Source: Pomphorhynchus laevis
Taxonomy: Eukaryota; Acanthocephala; Palaeacanthocephala; Echinorhynchida; Pomphorhynchidae
Assembly (NCBI GenBank): GCA_012934845.2
Contig: WNNJ02000096.1
Coordinates: 62,001 to 126,000, forward strand
Direction: 5' to 3'
Length of the DNA stretch: 64,000 nucleotides
Shown here: positions 23,211 through 33,890 of the stretch, piece by piece
How positions within the stretch are numbered: the stretch's first letter is position 1
Layout of the letters: the number at the start of each line of letters is the position of its first letter
The notes under the pieces: generated by a model
What the model saw: only the letters and a program-made list of their open reading frames with translations
Told to the model about the DNA's origin: nothing
Database searches by the model: none
Translations under genes and position numbers: made by a program

Positions 23211-24235
23211 GCAAGGCATTTGACAGAATAGATCAATTGCTACTTAATAAACTTGTACTATTTGATATTCCACAATGACAACTATCATGGATATCATACC
23301 TTGATCACAGATAACATAGATATCGTTATGAAGAGAATCATTCAGATTGGGATCTTACAAAATGTAGTGTTTCACAAGGCGGTGTCATATCTCCACTAAT
23401 ATTTAATTTATTTATTGAGAATTTACAGTGAATATCGCATGTGTACCTATGTGAAATATGCCGATAATATAGCACTGATTATATCTGGCGATCATTCAGA
23501 TGAACTACAGAACGCAGTTACGCTTGAACTAGATCATATAGAATCATGGTGCAGTCGTAATGGTATGTCACTAAACTCTTACAAATGTACATTGATGGTA
23601 CATATAATAAAGAAACACAGAAGATTGAATCAACTCAATTATCGATATTGATATCGTCAGTCCAACATAGCAAAACATTAGGAATAAACATTAGGAATAA
23701 CAATTTCTGAAGATCTACCGTGAAACTTTCACATTAGCAATGTTACCAGCAACTGCAACTCACGACTGTATATACTCCGCAGCCTAAAGTATTTAGGCAT
23801 GCCGTGTGACCAACTAGAACTTTTATATAAGGGTCTATTATCCCAATTATATATTGTTATCCTACTTATCTGAATATGACAAATATGATATAATCGCAAA
23901 TATGCAATAGCGATTTTACTGACTTAGAAGATCAACTAATTATCATCGTCAAAAAATATGTCAGACGCTGATGTAACCTTACAAAATTTCTAGATCTAAT
24001 GGTTGAACATACTGAATAGAAATATCATTTTAGAAGATTGATTAAATAGAAGTTGATGACATGTCGGACAACAACCTTTTTCAAATCCTTCATACCAAGT
24101 GCACTGAGATATTTGCATGATCAAACTATGTCACTATCTTTGAATGTAAATTTTAATTATTTTTATTTTGCTCGCCTTAGATAGATAGCAAGCTTATAAT
24201 AAAGACACTATTTATTTAAATGTAGCAACATGCGA
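23177..24235 (+). mobile_element. LINE C, right part (RT to 3' end)
   Basis: It continues the LINE C RT after the duplication: LDLSKAFDRIDQLLLNKL, SQGGVISPLIFNLFIENL, then KYADNIALIISGDHSD (DD replaced by DN), then WCSRNGMSLNSYKCTLM. Later pieces (FIPSALRYLHDQ) are in other frames, so the copy is dead. The 3' end is near 24235, with ATAATAAAG-type sequence. It is unlike families A and B in motif details (SQGGVISPL, KYAD), and I leave the clade open. Confidence 0.75.
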
Positions 24236-24309
24236 ATTTGTTCGCCAATTATTCAAGCATGATATCATATAGGTAACATCAATATCATATCCAAGTAACA
24301 TCAATATCA

Positions 24310-25020
24310 TATCCACTGACAAATTTGATGATTTCAGGATATCATTTTGTAAAACTCGGCATTAGTCAACATGTTGCTAAAGTCTCTTATTCCTGCCGTC
24401 GTACTATCGGCCTCATTAAACGTTCGTTCGAGACCTTATATGTTCGCAGCTTCCGAATACTCCATCGCACACTTATAGAGTCGCACATTCTTTACGCCTC
24501 CTGTAGCCGTTTTATCTTTACAAAATATTATCGACCTATTATTAAGTGCTTAGATTTGCAATAAAGCTCGTTCTTGCTGTCAAACATCTTTCATTTGATC
24601 TTAAACTCATGACCCTAGGAATTTCATCGATCCATAAAAGACTGGTCATAGCTGATATATCTAGTGCGGGAAGCCCACCTCAAGGGGCTTTCGTCCCACC
24701 TTATCAATCACCTATTTAGCCTCCGTGATTACAAAAAGTTGAGAGGGCACATATTAATGTTTAAACATTGCCGAAAGTTACATAGATACCAACTGGATAT
24801 TAAAGACCGTGTAGTGCATCAATAATATATACATCTGCAGCTATTGATAGTCAGAGCAACAAAGCATTCAGTCGAGCATTGAATTCGCATTTCGAAGTTG
24901 CTGCAATTAAGATCTGAATATTATCTTTTTATCTTTTTTCTGTTGTTTTTATATTTGGTTTCCAACTTAACAAGCAATCGCTTATCGGTTGATGTACAAT
25001 ATATTATATTAAATTATAAT
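24310..25020 (+). mobile_element. decayed LINE A ORF2 C-terminus and 3' end
   Basis: A frame at 24325-24564 reads VSYSCRRTIGLIKRSFETL, then LIESHILYAS. It is close to the family A copy at 50.9-51.2 kb (VSANCRRTIGIIRRSF). Later pieces (LRDYKKLRGHILMFKHCRKL at about 24720-24780) match the LRGH motif near the LINE A C-terminus in a shifted frame. The copy is 5'-truncated with several breaks. The 3' end is near 25020, with CTTATCGGTTGATGT before an AT tail. Confidence 0.65.
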
Positions 25021-25445
25021 TAATTTTAAATTTTTATTAAAATTAATAAAAATTCATGTTAAACTTGTATAAATTTTGTATTGATTTTAGGTGTTTGCAA
25101 AAATGTATAATTTTATTTTCATTGGGCTAAAGTTAACATTAAGCAACTTCAAATAGCATTTTCTACCGAAATCAACTCTTCTGTTTCAAAAGGTTATGAA
25201 CAATTGTCGGTCCACTTATGGCGAACGTCAAATGTTTTCGCTCCATTGCATTGACCTAAATCGGGTATCTCGCGATCCCGTTGGTACAACTATCAAGTCC
25301 GTTAATCTATGAAAGTTCGAAACAGATTATGGCGTAGGTCTAAAACATATCCGTCTCTATAGAGTACACTGTTTCTCGAAATCTTTGTATCAGGCTAAAA
25401 TTTAGAACAACATTACAATGTGTATTTATCATAATTCGAAGAGAT
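25021..25445. other. stretch between two LINE A copies
   Basis: AT-rich on the left, and mixed composition from 25180 to 25430, possibly further eroded LINE. I could not assign it. Confidence 0.3.
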
Positions 25446-25469
25446 TTTATTATTATCAAGTTCAGACTT

Positions 25470-25481
25470 AGCCATAAGGCT
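25470..25481 (-). other. 3' stem-loop of LINE A1
   Basis: AGCC-ATAA-GGCT, just upstream of the (TAA)n tail. Equivalent small stems occur at the 3' ends of A4 and A2. Confidence 0.55.
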
Positions 25482-25511
25482 TTAAGCCGATCACACAATA
25501 CAGAAAAAAGA

Positions 25512-28433
25512 TCAACCAAATGGGTAGGTTAGAAAAGGTGACAAATCAGCCTGGACGTATATCCAACGTCGAACCCTGTTTTTGAAAGCGAGGAAATTGG
25601 TGATGGCAGCGATAGGTTCAGGCAAACTATTCCAAACATCTACTGCCCGTTCAGACAGTCTGTAAAATTTTCGCAGCTTACCCGGTAATTTTTTAAAAAG
25701 CATCTTACAATGGCCTCGCAATCTCGAATTATCTCGAAATCTAACTACACCCAAAGGAAAGCCATCAGCTGAATGTACAATTTTCCAAAGTGTAATCAGA
25801 TCAAGAAAAAGATACCGATACCTCACTGATAAAACGTTCAAACATCTTAATCTTGAAATAAAGCTTCCTTGACAACACATCCGAGAAGCTCGTCTCATTA
25901 CACTTTCCAAGTTATTCAACTCACTCCTGGTCGTTGGAAAGGTTGCCTGTACACAATACTCAAGATGTGGTCTTACTAGGGCACAATAAAGTTTGGCGAA
26001 GATTTGCGGCGATAATTTTGCAAAAGTCATTTTTATGCAGTATAAGGCACGTATCGCTTTTAACCGCGCGTGATCACTATTTGCTCTTGTCTTTAGCGAT
26101 TCGTGAATTATCACTCCCAGGTCGGGATGTTCTGAGACTCGCTTGATTGAGTGTCCATTTATTTTGTAATCGAAATGAGTTTTATCTCTACCCAATCTGA
26201 TCCATACACATTTTGTCGCGTTGAGTATCAAGCCAGTGCTATTACACCAAGTCCCGATACGGTTAAGGTCACATTGTAAAAATTCACAATCCGCCTCGTT
26301 TTGGGTTGTTGCCCATATTTTAACATCGTCAGCAAATGCCAGGTGAGGACACTTTAACCTTAGGAGTAGGTCATTCAAAAAGATGATAAAGAGAAGTGGA
26401 CCTAGGACCGTGCCCTGAGGAACACCCGAATGAACACGTCGAGCTGTTGACAAAACTTCATCTAATCGCACAACGAATGATCGATCCTCGAGAAATGTCT
26501 TAATCCAGTTGCAAATTGTCGTAGGTACACCGTAATGACGTAGTAGTGAATCTAAACCAGCATGTGGAACTCTATCAAAGGCCTTAGAGAAATCAAGAAA
26601 TATTATATCAACTGTAAGACCCGAACTAAGAGCAGCTACCCAATGTTCGCGAGCATTCAACAGATTAGTTAGGCACGAGCGACCAGGTCGGAAGCCGTGC
26701 TGAGAATCATCAAGAATTTGATATAAATTTAGATGTTCACGTATTCTCTTCGCAATGAGTCTCTCCATAATTTTAGAAATAACACTGGTAAGACTAATTG
26801 GTCTAAAATCTGAACAAGTTAGTGCCAACTGTTTCTTTGGAATAGGTACAACAATTGCCCTTTTCCAATCATCAGGAATCCACGAATACTGTAAGCTTCG
26901 ATGAAATAGAGACGTAAGGCTTGGAGCAATAATGTGCGACAGAGTACGCAAAAGAAAAGGGGATACACCATCTGGTCCTGCAGAGCCAAAACTATTTAAT
27001 TTATGGAGTTCAGACTGAACTTCAATGACATTAATAGGAGATATTGGTAAGTTAGATTGTAAGTTGGGCGGGTACTGTATCTGGTCAATATTCGATTGCG
27101 AGGATGGAGATACTACAAAACTGCTTGCAAGAGCTTCCACAATAGCCTCCTTGTCAACTACATCACCACTTTCTAAACGTACACAATTAATCGTAGAAGG
27201 TAGGATTCGACGATGTCTAACGTATGCCCAAAAACGTTTAGGTGACCTGTTAATGTCAGAAGCAATACCCTCTTCAAATGTTTTTCTTTTTGAGCGTTTT
27301 AGTTGGTTGCATAGATTGCGAAGAGTTTTGTACTCACGGTGCGTAACAGTGTTACGTTGAGAGATTCGCCATAATCGATTTCTTTCCTTTATCGTAGTCT
27401 CCAACTCATTGTCGAACCACAATGGCGTTGTCGTCTTGTAAGCCCTATTTCTTATTGGTGCAAACGTATCCGAAATGGTTATGAGGTTACTGGTCACTAA
27501 CGATAAATGATCATCAATTGGAAGATCAGCAGATCCGAAGTTCAGCTGATGACTATAGAGTTGGAGATCTTCCACATTTACTCGATTCCAATTACGCCTT
27601 CCGATGCCACTGCACTTAGATCGTCGTTGTAAAGTGTGAGCAATCTGTACTGAAATCACACAATGGTCACTGGTTCCTAAAGGAGACTCGAAATCAACTC
27701 TGATTACATCTTCAATGCGCTTGGTAAACCCAAGATCTAATATTGTCTCTGGTTGAGACGATATACATGTTGGCTGATTAATATGTTGGATCAGGAGAAG
27801 CTCTGCCAGCAAGAATTCAGCAAGCTCGCAGTTTTCGACATTATAGTAATACCGGTTGTTACTAATCCAGTTAACTTGAGGAAGATTAAAATCCCCAATA
27901 AGGAAGAAATAATTTGAGGAGCAGAATGATCTTAACTGATTTTTCAGAAGATCTAACTGTGTATGAACTGAGGGTGATCTGTATACGACGCAAATATCTA
28001 TTGAACAATGAGTATCATTGACGCAGAATGACAATAACTCGAATGAATAGTGATCATCGCACAATTCAGTAATCTTCGTAATTGATAAGGTGTTTTTAAT
28101 ATAAGCAGCAACACCCCCGCCACGACGACCTGCAACTCTATCTGCTCTCAAAAGTCGATACCCAGAGATAGCCATAAGGTCATCATTAATTTGATAATGA
28201 AGCCATGACTCAGAAATGCAAAACACGTCAAAATCTTTAAAAGATATAAACTGCTGCACTTCAGACAATTGAGCAGGTAAGCTTCTGATATTGGAGTAAC
28301 CTACCACCAGAGGACATTCATTATTACATATTCTCTCTGAACAATTAGATGGCAACTTCCTTTCCAAACATATATCCACTAGATGTCCAATCATGGCGTT
28401 GTAAGGTCTAGAGAAAGATTGATCGATCTCCAT
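25512..28433 (-). CDS. LINE A1 ORF2: APE endonuclease and reverse transcriptase
   Basis: The 973-residue product starts at the first ATG (28433-28431). The frame is open 15 codons further upstream from a GTG. The endonuclease domain (about residues 45-270) has all expected motifs: YSNIRSL (Asn), ISESWLH (Glu), VVYRSP, IGDFNLPQVNW (Asp/Asn), ILDLGFT and GTSDHCVI (Asp/His). The RT domain (about 470-780) has FRPISLTSVISKIMERLI, HGFRPGRSCLTNLL, FLDFSKAFDRVPH, GVPQGTVLGPLLFIIFLNDL and the catalytic FADDVKIW near residue 700. The C-terminus has the LRGHCK motif and a VWNSLPEPI segment. Its role is to nick the target and reverse-transcribe LINE RNA at the nick. It overlaps ORF1 by 43 nt. Confidence 0.92.
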   Translation of the reverse strand: MEIDQSFSRPYNAMIGHLVDICLERKLPSNCSERICNNECPLVVGYSNIRSLPAQLSEVQQFISFKDFDVFCISESWLHYQINDDLMAISGYRLLRADRVAGRRGGGVAAYIKNTLSITKITELCDDHYSFELLSFCVNDTHCSIDICVVYRSPSVHTQLDLLKNQLRSFCSSNYFFLIGDFNLPQVNWISNNRYYYNVENCELAEFLLAELLLIQHINQPTCISSQPETILDLGFTKRIEDVIRVDFESPLGTSDHCVISVQIAHTLQRRSKCSGIGRRNWNRVNVEDLQLYSHQLNFGSADLPIDDHLSLVTSNLITISDTFAPIRNRAYKTTTPLWFDNELETTIKERNRLWRISQRNTVTHREYKTLRNLCNQLKRSKRKTFEEGIASDINRSPKRFWAYVRHRRILPSTINCVRLESGDVVDKEAIVEALASSFVVSPSSQSNIDQIQYPPNLQSNLPISPINVIEVQSELHKLNSFGSAGPDGVSPFLLRTLSHIIAPSLTSLFHRSLQYSWIPDDWKRAIVVPIPKKQLALTCSDFRPISLTSVISKIMERLIAKRIREHLNLYQILDDSQHGFRPGRSCLTNLLNAREHWVAALSSGLTVDIIFLDFSKAFDRVPHAGLDSLLRHYGVPTTICNWIKTFLEDRSFVVRLDEVLSTARRVHSGVPQGTVLGPLLFIIFLNDLLLRLKCPHLAFADDVKIWATTQNEADCEFLQCDLNRIGTWCNSTGLILNATKCVWIRLGRDKTHFDYKINGHSIKRVSEHPDLGVIIHESLKTRANSDHARLKAIRALYCIKMTFAKLSPQIFAKLYCALVRPHLEYCVQATFPTTRSELNNLESVMRRASRMCCQGSFISRLRCLNVLSVRYRYLFLDLITLWKIVHSADGFPLGVVRFRDNSRLRGHCKMLFKKLPGKLRKFYRLSERAVDVWNSLPEPIAAITNFLAFKNRVRRWIYVQADLSPFLTYPFG

Positions 28434-29626
28434 CGAACTGCAGGACGCCACCTCACAACCCGAAAATTTCGAATGCACAGATTCGATTCACCGTTTTGCA
28501 GCCTGTAATGAAGTTCCGCCTTGATATCCTTCAATTTTTGCCTGTCTTCGAGAGAAAGATCACGTAAAATTCGTATTTTGTTACCTTTAAGTCGATAACC
28601 ACGGTCTAAAAGACACTTTGCTTGCTCTGCCGATCCTAACACAACCTTTAGCAATCGTGATCTATCGTTTTTCTTACCCAACCTATAGAGCTGCCTTACT
28701 AAAATAGACGATGCGACCTCTTCCTCACCTTTTTCGAGCAAATTAGAAAAGAACACACGTAAACCGGCAATATCATCATCAAGCCGCTCCTGTGCACTTG
28801 AGGCTGATGACTCATCTAAACCCCAAATAAGTATGTTACAGCCCCTATTTAATGTATGATTGCGATCTGTGTGACTTTTATTATCAAAATACGTTTTTTT
28901 GCTGAAAGAATCGCTGCCGTCACCACCCTCATCCGGTTTGCTTCTTGCGTCTCGCCCTTGTTCCATCTCATTTGAACAAATACACTTGAAAGCTGAGTGA
29001 ACATTATCTATATCGACGTCTGTATCATTGTGTGAAGCTCGTTCATCGGTGACTCCAGTTATACCGATTTCATTGCGATAATCATTAATCACCGATATAG
29101 ACGATACTTCGTAATTGTCCGATACCTTCAAAGCATCATTGTCAAGCGACACCGACGACTCACCACTAACAACCGATATTGACGACGCACTATTGCCTTC
29201 AAATTTCTTACTCAACGTTTGCATCACGCGTGAATTTGGATGACCTTTTTTCCAGATACGGGATGAACTTGGTATTTCGCTATTTGTATTTTTAGTGTTC
29301 TGAACGTGAAACTCTTGAATGGGTATATCTTTATAGGTATCTGATTCGCCAGAACTTTGTACTTCCCGATCGATGCAACTTTTTGAATATGTGTTCCTTT
29401 CCGAAGCATTTGTAGATATTTTCTCGTCACAATGGCCCTTCAAATGAATTAGCAAAGATGCGCAGCAGTACCCACAGTAAAATGATTTATTCGATAGCGC
29501 AGATTTCTTTTCCTCCGGAAACGATACACTTGTCCACACACTACAATCTTCACTAGAACATTGAATCTGATGATCCACAAACTTTGTTGCAATAGCTCGC
29601 TTTGTAGTCTTCCTCTGTTTGACCAT
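28391..29626 (-). CDS. LINE A1 ORF1: RNA-binding protein with zinc-ribbon-like N-terminus
   Basis: A 411-residue frame from an ATG (29626-29624). The N-terminus has QCSSEDCSVWTSVSF then FYCGYC, a C-x4-C ... C-x2-C pattern probably binding zinc. A Ser/Asp-rich linker follows (about residues 90-230). The C-terminal part (about 260-400) starts NILIWGLDESS, contains LYRLGKKNDRSRLLKVV, GYRLKGNKIRILRDLS and RQKLKDIKAELHYRLQNGE, and ends LCIRNFRVVRWRP. This is the RRM/CTD-type ORF1p layout of many LINEs. Its role would be RNA binding and RNP assembly. All intact ORF1s in the window share the DC-x-VWT motif. Confidence 0.85.
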   Translation of the reverse strand: MVKQRKTTKRAIATKFVDHQIQCSSEDCSVWTSVSFPEEKKSALSNKSFYCGYCCASLLIHLKGHCDEKISTNASERNTYSKSCIDREVQSSGESDTYKDIPIQEFHVQNTKNTNSEIPSSSRIWKKGHPNSRVMQTLSKKFEGNSASSISVVSGESSVSLDNDALKVSDNYEVSSISVINDYRNEIGITGVTDERASHNDTDVDIDNVHSAFKCICSNEMEQGRDARSKPDEGGDGSDSFSKKTYFDNKSHTDRNHTLNRGCNILIWGLDESSASSAQERLDDDIAGLRVFFSNLLEKGEEEVASSILVRQLYRLGKKNDRSRLLKVVLGSAEQAKCLLDRGYRLKGNKIRILRDLSLEDRQKLKDIKAELHYRLQNGESNLCIRNFRVVRWRPAVRWRSINLSLDLTTP

Positions 29627-29692
29627 GATGTTTGATATTATTTGAAAATATGTCGCAACAGTGTTTGTTCACAATGTAAAGGTGTTTTTGTT

Positions 29693-29726
29693 TTGTAAGT
29701 ACTTTAATAATCAATTCTTTTTTTAT
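29693..29726 (+). repeat. 34-bp direct repeat, left copy (probable target duplication)
   Basis: Identical by eye to 29817-29850. The pair brackets 90 bp. Confidence 0.85.
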
Positions 29727-29816
29727 ATTGTTTATTATTTATAAATTGATTCGTAAAGGTTGATTTTTAAAGCCAATTTGAGTTGACAATCTGATCTGCT
29801 ATGTTAGTACATATCA
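29727..29816 (-). mobile_element. 90-bp retro-insertion, family unknown
   Basis: This short segment is bracketed by perfect 34-bp repeats. On the minus strand it ends in a TTATAAATAATAAACAAT-like A-rich tail next to the left repeat. That is the layout of an extremely 5'-truncated LINE or a SINE. The body matches none of the other families I can see here. Confidence 0.5.
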
Positions 29817-29850
29817 TTGTAAGTACTTTAATAATCAATTCTTTTTTTAT
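29817..29850 (+). repeat. 34-bp direct repeat, right copy
   Basis: Partner of 29693-29726. Confidence 0.85.
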
Positions 29851-29859
29851 TTTGGTCTT

Positions 29860-31650
29860 AGTTTGTAGTTCCGAAGCGTTTAGACGGGAATTAACTACAT
29901 TCACTCGTCGAATGAAGTTCCGACAGAGAACCCCATATTGCTGATCATCTAGCAAATACCTTCACAGTTCCATGTAGTTCTACGGTAGACTTTAATTAGT
30001 TCGTCTGGCAAGAGGTTATTGTTCCTATCCGCGATTGCGCGATAGAGATTGAAGTATATGATATTTACAGTGAATTATTGGCGTTGAGGCAATTTGGATA
30101 TCCGGACCCTAATGACATTTCATCTTTTCTGGTTTGTGCTTTAACTTGTTCTCTCTGTCAGCATCTACTTATGTTTTCAACACAGCCTTAAACATTCATA
30201 GATTCCTGACATTTGGAAGCGTTCCATTGTAATCCCGATACCTAAGAAGCATCCACATGTCAGTTTGTCATACTTTCGCCCTATTTGCCTTACTTACGTG
30301 TTTACCAAAATTCTCGAAAAGCTAGTTTCGAAGCATATTAGACTTCATCGTAAGAAAAACAGTATTCTCTCGGACTCATAACATAGACTTATGCCGGGTC
30401 GTTCTTTTGGAACCAATTTAATATCAGCTAGTGAAAAATGGACGGACTCATTGAGTTTTGGCCATGTTATCATCACTGTCCGTTTGGACTTTTCTAAGGC
30501 TTTTGACAGTGCCCCTCATGACGATATCGTCTCTTTGCTTGCTCACTATGGTTTCCATTTTCAGACCATTCAGTGGATTAAGAATTTATCTTTTGCGGTT
30601 ATTCCAAATAAGAGTTGGTGGTGTTCTTTCAAAGAGCTCTAGGGTGCTTTCTTGTGTATCTCAAGGATCTAAAATAAGCCCACTTCTTTTTGTCGTATTT
30701 CTTAATGACCACCTCCTGCGCTTAAAGAACCCTGTTTTAACATATGCTGATGGTTTAAAAAATCTGGAATGTTGTTCGTACTCATATCGATTGTCAGTTA
30801 CTACAGGATGACCTCGACGCCTTACTGAATGGTGTGAAGCCACTGGACTCCTGTTATACGTTGATAAATATGTTTTGATGAAAATGGGTAAGACTGCCTC
30901 GTCGTTCCAGTATCGCATTGATTGTGCGTTATTAAATGAGTTGAACATCTTTAGGACTTAAGTGTAATACTTTATCGCTCTCTTAAGACACTATTAAATA
31001 GTGATCGCGCAAGGATAAAAGCAACTAGGACATTGTACTACATCAAAAATACATTTATCATACTGTCACCTCCAATGCATAGCATCTTATTTTATTCACT
31101 AGTTCACCCTCATCTGGAGTACTGCATCCCTGCATGCATTCCTACCACTAAGCGAGAATTTCTCGACTATGAGTCGGTACTGAAGATAGGTTCAAGAATA
31201 TGCTTTAGGGCTTGAACGTCCTACCGCCTGCAGCTACGAACGCAAGGGATCAGCTCAATTCGTAACAGGTTTGTTTTACTAGACCTGTCCTGACTTTGGG
31301 CGATTGTAAACAAACTTGATGGTTACCCCACTGAAATGTTTGGGTTGAGAAGTAGGACATTACGCGGTCACTCGAAAACGCTGTATATGAGACACCATTC
31401 TCAATTGCCCGCCAACTTTCGACTGTCACATCGCGCGCTCAACTTGTGGAATGTGCAAGTCGTCAAGCGACTGTGCATGGATGGAGAATCGACACTCGAA
31501 CTTTCACGGATATCTTGAATTCTGCTAGTTCAAATGATCTTAATGCGGACAAGCAACTTATTGCCCTATATTAATTTGTAAACTTTGTATTTTATCAAGC
31601 AAAACAGCTTCTCAGCTAACGCCTTGTATCTAATAATAATTAATATTTTG
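29860..31650 (+). mobile_element. decayed LINE A (A1 subfamily), plus strand
   Basis: Pieces in order are IPDIWKRSIVIPIPKKH (about 30205-30255), MPGRSFGTNLISASEKW (30391 on), RLDFSKAFDSAPHDDI (about 30480), SPLLFVVFLNDHLLRLK, TYADGLK (second catalytic Asp replaced by Gly), LVHPHLEYCIPACIPTTKREF (31100 on) and a C-terminal LRGHSKTLYMRH. These match the A1 ORF2 blocks one by one. At least six frame changes or stops break it. The 3' end has CTCAGCTAACGCC and TAATAATAATTAAT near 31630-31650. ORF1 is not recognisable. Confidence 0.8.
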
Positions 31651-32484
31651 TATTAAAAACAAGTAAGAAATATAATGGCATTGAATAAATTTTATTAGCG
31701 AAGAGGATTTTGTTTACATGGAAAAAATTAGAAATTTATAATCAAATTTGTTAAGTATTTGTAAACGCATGTTCGAAAATGTATATTGAAAACGTAGTTT
31801 AAATATAATTTTTATTAAGACATCAAAGAAAGCGACTAACCTCTTAATAATCTAGATTAAGTATTAAATTTTGTAATCTTAAGATTTAAGTTTCCATTAT
31901 TATTTTTTAAATTTATATATATTGTTTAAAATAAGTGCATTCAGATTTAAACTTATCTGATTAATCCAGTTCGAAAATTCGAAGAACGGATATATTTAAA
32001 TGTGTAAATATTTAACTTTACAATTTGAGTATTTGGCGAAATAGATTTAATATGGATCAAAACCGAATATTTTAGGATGAGGACACAACAAAACTGCAGC
32101 TATTTCCATTGGAAGAAAAACATTTTAGAACGTTGCACTAAAAGACGAGTTCAGCTAATGCGACATTTCTGTTAACACTTGAAAGCTATAATTCCTTTTT
32201 TGCTTAGTATTATTTAAACATTCTGAATATTTTTGTTTTCAGCTAATCCTTAGCGTGTAAGATAGTGATGGTTAACCCTATTTGCATAATTATTGTGAAT
32301 GTTTCAACACTATGTTTTCAGTTAAAAATTATTTATTAAGAAAACCTTTATTATTAGTAAAAAATCTTAAGTCTTTGTCAGCATGAAATGCCGCATGAGT
32401 AGATCACGATGTAACATATTGTCTCAGAGTAGAATATATCTCTGTGTATTGTCAAAATTAGTAATGACGGTTGATCAATGTGGT
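31651..32484. other. AT-rich stretch, nothing recognised
   Basis: No open frame above background and no repeat I can name. Confidence 0.4.
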
Positions 32485-33727
32485 TTAAAAAATATTTATT
32501 TTAACGTGGCAAATGCGTGTCGGCACACGCTTACATGAACACGAAAAAATCTAAATCATGTGTCGAGAAGGTGGGTACTGAGGCGGTATTTGAATATAAT
32601 AAATGAGGGAGTGCGGCGGACGTTGAGAATGAGCTGATTCCAGGCAATGGGGGCGGCGACGAGTAAAGATTGGAGATCGTAGTTGTTAGAGTAATTGGGA
32701 ACGTTGAGTAAGATTGAATGACAAAAACGCAGCGATAGAGAGGTGGGACGAGTGTCGTCTAAAAAAGGGAGGTTGATGAACGATTGGGATCCGACAGCGA
32801 TGAAACGAAAAGTTACGATAAGAAGGCGGAGTTTGACGCGGATGTGGATGGTGAAAAAGTAGAATTGGGCAAGATATGTGGATGTGTGGTCAAAGCTATG
32901 GGCACGTAGGAGCACTCGAACGACGGAGTTGATTATTTGTTGTAGGGGTAGCATGATGGATTTTAGAGAATTAGCGAAAAGGCTGTGGCAGTAATCAATT
33001 TTAGGGAAAAACAGTGATGAAAGAAGATACATACAAGAATGGAAGTCGATAAGGGGGCGAATACGACAGATGCCACGAAGAATTAAGTTAGACGAGCGAA
33101 CCTTGTCGTGGACGATGGGTTAAGGGAAAGGTGATCATCAAAATTGAACCCTAAGAAAGAAAGATTGTGGACTATGGGATCATTAGTGAGGCAAAAGATA
33201 CAGGGGGAGAAGATATATTAGGTTGACAGGGGAGGATCCAAATTATTTTGGACTTGTCCAGGTTTATAACGAGATGAAGATGGTAGAGACGTTTGTAGAT
33301 AGAAGAAAGACGGTTGGAGGCAGAAATGGCGATATCGTAGGCGATGAATGAGTTCCGGGAGGATGAGGCGAGGCGAGTAACAGTGAGATGGAATGGATAT
33401 GGGGTTGTGAGAGAGCAGCGTGGATATTTGGTCTGAAGAAATAACGAATAATAATGCGGATTGATGTTGCAAAACGATGATGATCGAGGAATGATTAAGT
33501 TAAAAGTATGATAGAGAGACTTAGAGTTGAATAAAGTGTTTATTTTATGCTGCGGAAGGAGTTGAATTTGGTACGTAGTAGGTTGATATGATACCAATGA
33601 AGAGCATTATAGGAATCACGGAGAGACGGAGTGATCAAACGAATATTACTTGTGAGAAAGCGGTGATAGACTCGAAAAGCATGACGGAGTAGACGCTTTG
33701 AGAGTAGGCATTGGATGTCAAACAATG
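32485..33727 (-). mobile_element. LINE B1 copy with a large internal deletion
   Basis: On the minus strand it starts inside ORF2 (FDIQCLLSKRLLRHAFRVYHRF), runs to the LPELFHLL region equivalent, then jumps straight to the IHDIAISASN equivalent (AYDIAISASNRLSSI) downstream of the catalytic YADD. The whole RT palm is therefore missing (junction near 33345). It then continues to the normal C-terminus (32556) and 3' UTR with hairpin GCGTGT-CGGC-ACACGC (32515-32530). Frame changes also occur. It is 5'-truncated at about 33727. Confidence 0.85.
32515..32530 (-). other. LINE B 3' hairpin, GCGTGT/ACACGC variant
   Basis: The stem GCGTGT pairs with ACACGC. Relative to the common GCGTGC/GCACGC stem, both arms changed at the paired position. 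Confidence 0.8.
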
Positions 33728-33890
33728 CCTATTATAGAGCAATGCCTAAAATAGAGCTTTTATACCGGCACATTCAATAATGTCAACACTTTAATTCTAA
33801 AAATTAAATAATGTCAACAATAATGTCATTCAATAATGTCAATAATGTCATTCAATAATGTCAACACTTTAATTCTAAAAATTAAAATGA
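33723..33890. repeat. short direct repeats
   Basis: CAATGCCTATTATAGAGC and a variant are tandem at 33724-33757. An ATTCAATAATGTCAACAC-headed unit of about 38 bp occurs at about 33771 and 33852, with shorter ATAATGTCA steps between. Confidence 0.8.

Larger units (their letters stand above)
25446..29692 (-). mobile_element. LINE A1, full-length-looking copy with both ORFs open
   Basis: This element of about 4.2 kb on the minus strand has a short 5' UTR (29692-29627), ORF1 (29626-28391), ORF2 (ATG at 28433, stop at 25512), and a short 3' UTR with stem AGCC-ATAA-GGCT (25470-25481) and a TAATAATAA tail (about 25447-25456). ORF1 and ORF2 overlap by 43 nt in different frames. No internal stops are seen, so it may be recent and possibly competent. 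Motif style fits the CR1/Jockey/L2 group of APE LINEs. I could not define its target duplication. Confidence 0.85.
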
